From the NCBI RefSeq assembly GCF_900411315.1, contig NZ_LS990888.1:1-38421 (forward strand): a stretch of 38,421 bases of DNA, written 5' to 3'. Position 1 is the stretch's first letter, and each line of letters begins with the position of its first letter. Source of the stretch: Corynebacterium senegalense (GTDB lineage: Bacteria > Actinomycetota > Actinomycetes > Mycobacteriales > Mycobacteriaceae). The position numbers and the translations under genes were made by a program. A model generated the notes under the pieces. That model was not told where the DNA came from and did no database searches. It saw only the letters and a program-made list of their open reading frames with translations. Shown here in pieces: positions 1 to 8,400 of this stretch.

Positions 1-616
1 CAGCAGCCAGCTCGTCCTCGGTAACGTTCTCCGGCATTGGACGCTGACCAATGCTCGCAAGGGCGATGGACGCGAGTCGATCAGTCCAAAAGAGTTCCTC
101 CTCCCAGGCCTCGCCGGCCGGCGAGGCTCCAGGCGGCTGTGCCGCCCGGCCCCCTTCGGGGGTTGGGGGGACTGGTGGTTCTTTTACTGATGGTTCTTTA
201 GGTGCAACGGGCTGCACCTTCGAAACGCGGGTTTCTGCACTTTGGAAATTCGAGGGTGCAGATTCTGCATCTTCGCTTTTACCTGCGGGTTTCTTCGCGG
301 GTGCAGATTGTGCACTTTCGAGGCTGTAGGTCTTTCCGACATGGAGGATGTATCGGTTTGAGGTCCGCCGGATTGATCCACGGCCCTGGCTGTAGGTGCG
401 CGATTCAACCGAGATAAGCCCTAGCTCCTGAAGTTCCCGGAGGTAGTTGATCACCGACCTTTTGGAGCATCGTGCCCGTGCGGCAATTCTCTCCTGGCCG
501 GGAAAGCACGAGTTGCGCTCATCGGCGAAGTCGGCCAACGCCAGCATGACGAGCGTCGGCCCGGGTTTCAATCCCTGAAGGTCGTCAAGCACCCATGCAA
601 CAGCTTTCACACTCAT
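1..616 (-). CDS. Winged-helix replication-initiator-like protein, N-terminal part (continues across the circular joint)
   Basis: Reading the minus strand from ATG at 616, preceded by AAGGTGGT 11 bases upstream, gives an uninterrupted frame that leaves the window at base 1 and resumes at 38294. The joined protein is 360 residues and begins MSVKAVAWVLDDLQGLKPG. Residues ~15-80 look like a winged helix-turn-helix of the HTH_36/DnaD-related type (SCFPGQERIAARARCSKRSV, then LRELQELGLI). Residues ~100-165 form a Pro/Ala/Ser/Lys linker with repeated ESAP-like units. The family is common on actinobacterial plasmids and often linked with replication. The gene sits behind a candidate antisense RNA, and its linker DNA holds dyad repeats. 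Both recall RepA_N-type initiators, but that role is inference because a separate RepA/iteron origin exists at 11.2-12.4 kb. A plasmid regulator is the alternative. Confidence 0.75.
   Translation of the reverse strand, partial: MSVKAVAWVLDDLQGLKPGPTLVMLALADFADERNSCFPGQERIAARARCSKRSVINYLRELQELGLISVESRTYSQGRGSIRRTSNRYILHVGKTYSLESAQSAPAKKPAGKSEDAESAPSNFQSAETRVSKVQPVAPKEPSVKEPPVPPTPEGGRAAQPPGASPAGEAWEEELFWTDRLASIALASIGQRPMPENVTEDELAA
201..320. repeat. Three dyad repeats GTGCA-N5/6-TGCA(C/T) inside the winged-helix gene
   Basis: Copies lie at 202-217 (GTGCA, 6-base spacer, TGCAC), 256-270 (GTGCA, gattc, TGCAT) and 301-315 (GTGCA, gattg, TGCAC). Each is followed by a CTTTCG/CTTCG-like tail, and a degenerate half unit lies near 230-246. 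They encode the repeated ESAP-like linker of the winged-helix protein. In RepA_N-type plasmids the initiator binds repeats inside the central part of its own gene. Here that is an analogy only; the repeats could also simply reflect a low-complexity protein linker. Confidence 0.6.
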
Positions 617-664
617 GGCTTAAAACACCACCTTGCAGTGTGATCTAAGTGCGATTTAATCGAG

Positions 665-693
665 TTGACCAGGGAGGAACCCTTTGCGATACT
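665..693 (+). promoter_or_regulatory. Sigma-70-type promoter of the candidate antisense RNA
   Basis: TTGACC (665-670) matches five of six consensus -35 bases. The spacer is exactly 17 bases and GATACT (688-693) matches four of six -10 bases. It points into the 733-767 terminator and against the flanking minus-strand genes. Confidence 0.55.
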
Positions 694-732
694 GTTGAAT
701 GTAAACACCAACTGCCCAGTTGAGTCGTTTCG

Positions 733-767
733 AATGCTCTTGTTCCCAGCAAGAGCATTTTTTCTTT
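733..767 (+). terminator. Rho-independent terminator, plus-strand direction
   Basis: AATGCTCTTG (733-742) and CAAGAGCATT (750-759) pair perfectly around a 7-base loop and are followed by TTTT, C, TTT on the plus strand. The minus strand lacks a U tract, so it terminates plus-strand transcription only, although both neighbouring protein genes read on the minus strand. Confidence 0.75.
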
Positions 768-776
768 GCTTCACGG

Positions 777-980
777 TTACACTCCCCCCTCCAGGATTAC
801 CCGCACTGCACTTTCGGGGATCAGCCACCGGTTACCGGGCGTTCGCCGAGCCCCCGGCAGCTTTCCCGCTGCCGCCCAATTCCTCACAGTCTCCGCAGAC
901 GGTTTCTCGGGCAGCATCTGCGCGACTTGAGGTGGCGACAACCACCGTTCTTCACTTTCTTTCCGTTCCTCTTTGCTCAT
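777..980 (-). CDS. Small MerR/excisionase-type helix-turn-helix protein
   Basis: This 67-residue protein is a single DNA-binding domain of the HTH_17/excisionase type. The recognition pattern LSPPQVAQMLPEKPSAETVR leads into NWAAAGKLPGARRTPGNRWL and a short C-terminal helix, where the GNRWLIPESAV wing typifies the family. The start ATG at 980 has no clear ribosome site, so a leaderless message is possible. It stands 160 bases upstream of the winged-helix gene on the same strand and is divergent from the partition operon, separated by the 8-bp repeat array. It probably regulates one or both of these units. Xis-like directionality is an alternative, but no integrase is present. Confidence 0.7.
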   Translation of the reverse strand: MSKEERKESEERWLSPPQVAQMLPEKPSAETVRNWAAAGKLPGARRTPGNRWLIPESAVRVILEGGV

Positions 981-1086
981 GCCATGAACGCTACCCGAAT
1001 TCGCGGAGTTTGGCTAGTTTTGTTTCCTTGGCATGTCTGACACGGCGTTTCCCATCCGCATGGCCAAGCCCCCTACGCGGCAGACC

Positions 1087-1150
1087 TGTATAGCCATTTA
1101 CCCGTATCGCCGTATAGCCGGTTGCGCGTGTTTCCGTATTGCCGTATCCT
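1087..1150. repeat. 8-bp-phased CGTATNGC array upstream of parA (candidate centromere and operator)
   Basis: Eight consecutive 8-base units start at 1087, 1095, 1103, 1111, 1119, 1127, 1135 and 1143: TGTATAGC, CATTTACC, CGTATCGC, CGTATAGC, CGGTTGCG, CGTGTTTC, CGTATTGC, CGTATCCT. Four carry exact CGTAT and the phase never slips. In type Ib partition systems, dimers of a ribbon-helix-helix protein bind such short tandem units, which serve as centromere and as operator of the par operon. The encoded ParB-like protein has this fold, so it is the expected ligand. Confidence 0.72.
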
Positions 1151-1241
1151 CCGGTTATGGAAGCCGTGATCGGTCTCTTTCAGGGTTTCCACCCCCAAGA
1201 AAATCCCTCGGATACAAGCTGGTCTCCCGGAAGGAGAAACG

Positions 1242-1493
1242 GTGAAATCGCTCAGAGACAAAATGAACGCCGACCCGCAGCTCAAACGTGCTCTGCAATG
1301 GAACGCTGACGACCCGACGCTTAGCGGCCGGGAGGCCGCACTCGCGCGCATTGTCACCTCTCTTTCCACTGACTTCGACGCCCTCGACGGAAGTCACCAG
1401 CGGGCGATCGCCGACGCATTGGTGGCCCAGGCAAAAGAAACACAAGAGGCGGAAAGCTACGCCGATCGCCTTATTCGGCGCTCGCGGCAGTAG
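1242..1493 (+). CDS. Small protein of unknown function, first gene of the partition operon
   Basis: The gene starts with GTG, five bases after a perfect AAGGAG ribosome site, and ends 26 bases before parA. The 83-residue product is soluble and mostly helical. It has a basic N-terminus (MKSLRDKMNADPQLKRALQW) and a charged C-terminus (YADRLIRRSRQ), and I recognise no motif. Its position between the repeat array and parA suggests a role tied to partition or its regulation, but the sequence does not show what it does. The strong ribosome site and operon spacing support its being real. Confidence 0.65.
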   Translation: MKSLRDKMNADPQLKRALQWNADDPTLSGREAALARIVTSLSTDFDALDGSHQRAIADALVAQAKETQEAESYADRLIRRSRQ

Positions 1494-1519
1494 GCCAAAG
1501 ACACACGAAAGGAACAACG

Positions 1520-2107
1520 ATGACCGTCATTGCCATCTCAAACTTGAAGGGCGGAACCGGAAAAACAACGTCCGCCATCTTGCTCGCAACCGCTTTCCAC
1601 CGCCACGGCCGGTCTGTCACGGTCGTCGATCTTGACCCGCAGGGCAGCGCCACGGAGTGGGCTCAAATGGCCGAGGACGCCGGCGAACCCTTGGCGTTTC
1701 CCGTGACCCTTGGAAATGTCCACACCACAAAAAACCTTCGGGAGACCACGGACTTCACGATCCTCGACTGCCCGCCCGGAAACCCCACGCTTATCGACAC
1801 AGCGATTGCCGCCGCCGACGTTGTTATCGTGCCGGTTCAGCCCTCGGGGATTGAAACCGAACGCATGTGGGACACCATCGACATCGCAGGTAAGGACAAG
1901 GCTGTCGTTCTTCTCACCAGCGTCCTGCTCAGCGCTAAGTCCACGGGCGCGCTAAAAGAAGCGCTCCAGGAGGACAACATCAAAACGTTCCGAGGGGCAA
2001 TCCCGCGCCGCGAGGAAATCCGCCGCTGGTACGGGAGCACCCCTACAGGCACGCTGCACGGCTACGAGAGCATTGCCGAGCAGATTGTCGAGGCAGAGCG
2101 TGTCTAG
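1520..2107 (+). CDS. parA: ParA-type partition ATPase (small, type Ib)
   Basis: The 195-residue protein is a deviant Walker-type ATPase that moves plasmids to daughter cells through nucleotide-driven binding to the nucleoid. Residues 8-17 hold the deviant Walker A LKGGTGKTTS with the signature lysine. VVDLDPQGSATEW gives switch I, and FTILDCPPG near residue 80 gives Walker B. It lacks the N-terminal HTH of type Ia ParA proteins, and its length fits type Ib. The ribosome site GAAAGGAAC precedes the ATG. It overlaps the ParB-like gene by a few bases, indicating translational coupling. The adjacent 8-bp arrays are its likely centromere. Confidence 0.93.
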   Translation: MTVIAISNLKGGTGKTTSAILLATAFHRHGRSVTVVDLDPQGSATEWAQMAEDAGEPLAFPVTLGNVHTTKNLRETTDFTILDCPPGNPTLIDTAIAAADVVIVPVQPSGIETERMWDTIDIAGKDKAVVLLTSVLLSAKSTGALKEALQEDNIKTFRGAIPRREEIRRWYGSTPTGTLHGYESIAEQIVEAERV

Positions 2108-2327
2108 CCCGTTCAGTCGACGAACCAATCGCACCAAACCCTCCACGGCCCAGGACGTCCTTCAGACTCGTAGCACACCGAATAAGAAGCTCACCATCCT
2201 GATGGACCCCACGCTGCACAAGCGACTCCACATGCAGGCCCTGAGCGAGGACCGAACAATGACAGACATCATCACGACTCTCGTGCGCGAGTATCTCGAA
2301 GCGAACGCACCAGAGGAGTCCCCGTAA
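2100..2327 (+). CDS. parB: Ribbon-helix-helix ParB-like centromere-binding protein
   Basis: The product is 75 residues with a flexible basic N-terminus (residues ~1-30, rich in Arg, Thr and Ser) and a C-terminal ribbon-helix-helix fold: KKLTILMDPTLHKRLHMQAL forms the strand and first helix, and EDRTMTDIITTLVREYL the second. This matches ParG/omega-type adaptors that bind centromere repeats and stimulate ParA through an arginine-rich tail. I chose GTG at 2100, which overlaps the parA stop and follows a weak GAGGCAG; TTG at 2073 would add nine residues. It is flanked by repeat arrays on both sides of the operon, consistent with self-repression. Confidence 0.8.
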   Translation: MSSPFSRRTNRTKPSTAQDVLQTRSTPNKKLTILMDPTLHKRLHMQALSEDRTMTDIITTLVREYLEANAPEESP

Positions 2328-2342
2328 GCGATACCATCCATA

Positions 2343-2398
2343 CGGCTCGCCGTAGTGCCGTATCCCCGGCGTTACGGTTCGCCGTATGCACGTATCTC
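2343..2398. repeat. 8-bp-phased CGTATNGC array downstream of parB (second candidate centromere)
   Basis: Seven in-phase units start at 2343, 2351, 2359, 2367, 2375, 2383 and 2391: CGGCTCGC, CGTAGTGC, CGTATCCC, CGGCGTTA, CGGTTCGC, CGTATGCA, CGTATCTC. Sequence and period match the array upstream of parA. It lies just before the large methylase-helicase gene and may be its operator as well as a centromere. Confidence 0.7.
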
Positions 2399-2494
2399 TA
2401 CCCGTTGAAAGTAGCGTTTTGGGGTCCCACGCCCAACGAAGTTCCATACGATTAGCAGCACACGACATGCTGGATCTACGGAGCGAGAGGCGAA

Positions 2495-5400
2495 ATGGCG
2501 CGCAGGAGTCGGAAACGTGTAACCCCCAATGAAAACCAACTCAGCATTTTTGACCTGTTAGGAGACACGAATGATCCATCGAGCGGACGTGGAAGCGACG
2601 CTGACGGCCTACGACTCGGAAACGACCGAGGAGCAGATCGAGCAGCTCTACCAGCAGATGTGCCAGGCGTGGCAGGACCGCGCCTCGGAGATCGAGACGG
2701 AGGCGATCTACGCGCTGAAGGACAAGACCGGCCAGTGGCCGGACGGCCCGCAGCGCGGCAGCATCGTCGCCCAGTCGAAGCAGTTGGCGACGGACCAGAT
2801 CATGGGCGAGTACCTGGAGCCGCTGACGCAGGAGATCGTCGCACGGCAGGCGGAACAGGACGAGGAGGACAGTCCTCACTTTCAGGCGCTGCGCGACCCG
2901 GACGGGTGGTGGAAGGACCCCGATCAGATTTACACCAGCCGGGAGGCGACGGACGCGGTGCGGGAACTGTGGGGCGACGAGCCACCTCGGTTCAGGATGC
3001 TGGCGGGAACGCTGCTGGAGCGACGCCTGTTTCTCGGCCTGCCGATCCCGAACAGTCCCGCACACCCCGACTACCTAGAGATCGAGGCGAAAGCGCGGGC
3101 GGCGCAGAAGTACTGGGACGAGCGGATCGCCGCCCGCCGATAAATCCCGCCACCTCTATCGGGCGCAACATCCGCGCCCTGGAGGAGCTCGTCTCCATTA
3201 GTGAGGACACCGACCCCGCCATCCTCACCGAGGCCCAGCGCGGTCTGCTCACCCAGTGGCAGTCATGGGGAGCTCTCGCGGACGTATTTGACGAGCGCAA
3301 CGACCGCTACGCGCGCGAGCGCGACTACCTGCAACAACTACTCTCCCCCCGCGACTACCAAAGCGCCCGGCGTACTGTCCTTTCAGCGTTTTTCACCGAC
3401 GCAGACCTGACACGCGCCATGTGGGCAGCGCTCGAACACGCCGGATACCGTGGTGGGCCCGTGCTCGAACCTGGCTGCGGCAAGGGCACCTTCCTTTCCA
3501 CTGCTCCGGAGGGGACACGCGCTGTCGGTGTCGAGCTCGACCCCACCACCGCGCGCATTGCCGCACTTCTTAACCCGGGAGCGCAAATCAGGTCGGAGGA
3601 CTTCGCCGCCACTGATTTACCCGACGACACGTTCACGGCCACCATCGGCAACGTCCCCTTTGCCCAGTACGCGCCCTACGATCCGGTGCGTAACCCGCAC
3701 GGTCTCAGCCTTCACAACTACGTCATCTCGAAGTCCGTTGACCTGACTAAACCGGGCGGTTACGTCGCAGTTGTCACCAGCACCGGTACCGCCGACGCCA
3801 AGGGATCCAACAGTTTCGGACCCCGCGCCGAGCTCACCGACCGCGCCGACTTCATCACGGGAGTGCGCCTGCCATCGGGCAAAAACGGCGCGTTTGCCGC
3901 CAACGCGGGAACCGAGGTCACCACCGACGTGCTTATCTTCCGCGTCCGCGAAGACGGCCAGGAACCGACTGAGCGCACCGAGGACTTCCTGACCACCACC
4001 GAGGTGGAGGTAGACGGGCAGACATTTCGTCTCAACAAGTTCTTCGCCGAACACCCCGAAAACATTCTGGGCACCCTTCGCGCCACCACGGGACGCTACG
4101 GGGCGCAGCTGGCCATCGACGCCGACACCACTACTGCCCTATCCGAGCAGGTGCGCACCCGTCTCACCGCCGACATCGGCCAGGCCGTCAACGACGGTTA
4201 CGGTCTCACCGCCGGCACCACCATCTCCGAAACGGTGAGCACCACCGGTCTGATCGACACCGCCCGTGATGAAATGGAGGCGGTCGTCGGCACGCTGCGC
4301 TACGAGCGCGACGGCGAGACGCTGACGTTCGAGCAGAAGCAAAACACCGCCGGCACCACACAATGGGTTGAGGTGCATCCCGCGAAGAAATACGCCGAGC
4401 AGTGGGCACGCCTGATCGACATGCGCGACACCACCACCGCGCTGCTCACCGCGTGCCGCGACGAAAACACCGCCGACATCCACGCCCTGCGTGACCAGCT
4501 CAATGCCCAATACGACGCTTACGTCGAAACCCACGGTCCGATCAACCTGCACGAAGTACAGGAGCCGCGTAAAAAGTCCGAGGCACAGGTTAAAAAGGCC
4601 CTCGCGGGGTTGGAGACGAAATGGCGCAAGGAAAACGCCATCGACGACCGCCCCTTCGAAGGTGAGCTGCCCGTCGAGGTCTACGACGAGCTGCTCGACC
4701 AGGCACGCCAGCCGTCAAGTACAGCCACGGTCAAACGCCGCCACCTCGAAGGCGCTCTCGCTGCCGACCCCTTCATGAATGCTGTCTATGCGCTGGAGCG
4801 CTACGACGAGGACACCAAGACAGCCACCAAGGGCCCGCTTTTTTCCACCAATCCCATCCGCACCGTGGTACAGCCCGACAGCGCAGACACCCTCAGAGAC
4901 GCGGTGAAGATGCTTACCACAAGCGACACTGCGCTCACCGCCGCAAACCTGGCAGATCTTCTCGACGGCTACGACGCCGCCGCCGTCGAGGACGAATTGC
5001 AGCGCGACGGCCTCGCCTTCCGCGATCCGCAATCCCCCGAGGAGTGGATCCCGCGCCAACGTTATCTCGCCGGAGCCGTGCGCACGAAACTGCGCGAAGC
5101 AGAGTCCATCTCCGCCGACGACGCACGCTTCATCCCCAACATGGAGGCTCTGCGCGCCGCGCAGCCGGAACGCATCACCGAAGGCATCACCATAAACCTC
5201 GGCGCAACGTGGATCCCCAAGGAGATCTACATCGACTTCATCGCCGAAACCTTTGAGATTGAGCAGTCCAAACGCAGCGAAATCGACGTACAAAACGTCG
5301 GTGACTCCTGGTCCGTGGCACTTCCCAAAACCTGGTGGCAAAAGACCGAAGTGGATACCCGCTTTGGACTCGCGGCAGCAAACGCCGACGGCGAATTCAA

Positions 5401-8400
5401 CTTCCGCTCCCGAGACAGGCGCATGCAGGGCCTATCCCACCACGGTGTCGCACACCGGGGACGCAGTTCCGTGGTCTTTCCCGCCGGGGACGCGTTGGTC
5501 CACGCCATGAACTCGTCGAGCCCACGCCTCAACTACTCCCTGGAGGCCCGCGAAAAACTTGAGGTTCCCGACCCCGAGAAGAAAACAGTGCTCTACCCCG
5601 AGGCCACCCAGGCCGCGGGAAGGAAGTCCCGTGAGCTTTTCGAGCGCTTCTCCTCCTGGGCAAATGAGGATCCCGCCCGCCACGAGAAACTCATCGAGGC
5701 CTACAACGACCAATTCAACAACGTTGTCGCCCCCGTCTATGACGGTAGTGAGCTGCAATTTCCGGGCATGTCTGAGGGATACACCCCGTATCCGTACCAG
5801 CGTGATGCCGTCGAGCGCATGATTAATGAGCCCGGCGTGCTGCTCAATCACGTCGTGGGCGCGGGCAAAACCGGCTCCATGGTCATGGGGGCAATGGAGC
5901 TCAAACGCCTCGGCAAAGTCAGAAAGCCCGCCCTGGTCGTGCCGAACCACCTCGTCGAACAGATTGCGCGTGAGGCCAACCAGTGGTACCCGGGTGCGCG
6001 TGTCCTTTCCGGGGCATCAGCCATCGGCGGAGGCGACGGGCGGCAACTCTTTGCCGCCCAGGCCGCGACCAACGACTGGGACCTGGTAGTTATTCCCGAA
6101 TCCGTCTTCACTAAGCTTTCTGTCTCCCCCGAGATCGAGGCGGACTATCTGCAGAACAAGATTGCTGACCTGCGTCGTGACCTGGAGGCCCTGGAGGAAA
6201 GCTCCGGAGACCACAGCCGCACCGTCAAAGACATCGAGGACAGCCTGTCCAAGATGCAGGTTGCCCACGAAAAGAAACTTGCCCAGGTGGGAACCGATAC
6301 CGGGATCACCTTCGACCAGACCGGCATCGACTACCTCATCGTGGATGAAGCCCACGGTTACAAAAACCTCGCGCGCGTCTCCCCCAACCCCGAGCTGGCC
6401 GACAGTGGTGCCGCCAAGGCGACGGACATGGACATGAAAATCGACTGGTTGCGCTCCCATAAGCGCCCCGGTGCTCCCGTGGTCACTTTCGCCACCGGCA
6501 CCCCGATCAGTAACGCCATTGCCGAGCTCTGGGTGATGCAGCACTACCTGCGCCCCGACCTGCTCGAGGAGGCAGGCATCTCGGGGGTCAACGCCTGGGC
6601 GAACAACTTCACCGAGGCCGTCACCGCCCTCGACTTCAGCTCCGGTGGACGCATCACCGAAAAGACAAAGATTGCCCGCTACGTCAACGTCCGCGAGATC
6701 ACCCTGATGAACTCCCCGTTCATGGATTTCGTGGACCGCAGCCAAATCCCGGTGAATCTGCCCTCCTTGCCCAATGGGGAGCCGACCGTGATTACTTTCG
6801 ACCCCGGGCAGGAGGTCAAGGACCTCAGCCGCGACCTGATGTGGCGCGAAGAGCAGCTCCGTTTGGTGGAATCCTTCGTCGATAACCCGCTGAAACTGAT
6901 CAACGACGGAAAGAAAGCCACGCTCGACCCGCGCCTCGCCAACCTCGACCACGACCCGGAGGTAGGGAGGTTAAAGACCGTTGCCGACACCATTGCCGAG
7001 GAGTGGCGCGCCAACCGCGATAACGTCTACCTCGACCAATTTGGGGCGCAGTCACCCAACCGGGGTGGGCTACAGATCGTCTTCTGCGACAGGGGTGTTC
7101 CGTCGAGTGACCCGAACAAGTTCACCGTCTACGAGGCCCTGCGCGAGGAGCTCGTGGCACGCGGTATGGAGAAATCGCGCATCCGCTTCATCCATGAATG
7201 GGACGACCGCAAGCTGCAACTTTTCGATGACTGCAACAACGGCCACGTGGACGTGATCGTGGGAAACACCCCTAAACTCTCCACTGGAGCGAACATCCAG
7301 GCCCGGGCGGTTGCCCTGCACCACCTTGACGTGCCGTGGCGGCCGGCCGACATGGAGCAGCGCAACGGGCGCATCGTGCGGCAGGGAAACCAGAACACTG
7401 CTGTGCGCATCTACGAGTACATCTCCGCCGGCACCGCTGACGGCCACTCCTGGTCCCTGATTAAAGCCAAGCACGACTTCATCCAGCAGATTTACCGGGG
7501 AGCACTGGAACACAACGAGCTGGCAGTCGAGGACAATGACGATGATGTGCTGGCACGCAACAAGTCGCTTGCCACGGGCAACCCCGACTTCGCCAAGGAA
7601 ATCGCCCTGAAACGCGAGGTGGACGAACTCCAGTCAAAGAAGACCGAGCACACCGCGCAGAAAGAATCCGCCGAGTTCTACCTGCGCTACAACCGCCAGG
7701 AACTGCCCCGCCTCCAGCAGCGCAAGGAAACACTGGAGCAACTGGTCCCCACCGCGAAGACGTGGCTGGAGGCCGACAGCGGGGAGAAGACGTGGACATT
7801 CGGCGGGGTTGCCTACACCGACCGCAAGGAGGCCACCGAGGCCATGACGGCACAACTTGCCGCCGTCTCCCGCTCGCGCAGCACGGAGAAACAACCCATC
7901 GGCGAAATCGGGGGCGTTGTTCTCTACGCCCACTACAGCTTCGAGCACTCCGGGCTGTTCATCAGCAGTCCCGCCGGACAGCACCCGAAACCCATCCCCG
8001 ACAACCTCATCCGCGACGAACAGGTGCGCACCGCCGAGGAAAACGCGAACCTGCCGCAGTCCCGCTCCGGGTTCCTGACCCGCATGGAGTCCTCCGTCAA
8101 CGCCGTGGTCAACGCCCACGCCCGGGCAGAGGAGGACATCGAGAAGGTGCGCCGCGAGATCAACCGCCTGGAAACCGGTGATGATCTGGGGGAATTCCCG
8201 GAACAGGACGAACTGGAGCAAAAGACCTCGGATCTACACACAGTCCAGGAGCGTCTGCGCAAGTTCAACAACTCCGACGGGGAAAAACGCGCCCGACGCG
8301 AGTACATGCAGCGCCTCGCCAGCAAGGGCCGCTCACCCGGTTACAGCCTGGAGCTCAACCCCACCAAGTCCATGCTGGCGGCGGGGATTACCTATCACCC

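Larger units (their letters stand above)
665..767 (+). ncRNA. Candidate antisense (counter-transcribed) RNA over the leader of the winged-helix gene
   Basis: A plus-strand promoter-like sequence (TTGACC at 665-670, 17-base spacer, GATACT at 688-693) is followed about 40 bases later by a perfect 10-bp hairpin with a T run (733-767). The predicted transcript starts near 700, is about 65 nt long and runs opposite to the untranslated leader of the minus-strand gene starting at 616. There is no reading frame in it and no plus-strand gene around it. This is the classic arrangement of a copy-number-control antisense RNA. The promoter and terminator are seen; the function is inferred. Confidence 0.6.

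Noticed and set aside
51..417. Plus-strand reading frames near the left end
   Set aside because: They are antisense to the winged-helix gene, lack ribosome sites and have atypical composition.
613..828. A 71-codon minus-strand frame between the HTH and winged-helix genes
   Set aside because: It overlaps the HTH gene and covers the antisense RNA region; no domain or ribosome site supports it.
6017..6952. A 311-codon minus-strand frame opposite the helicase part
   Set aside because: Shadow of the helicase motifs on the plus strand, with Gly/Val-rich composition and no ribosome site.
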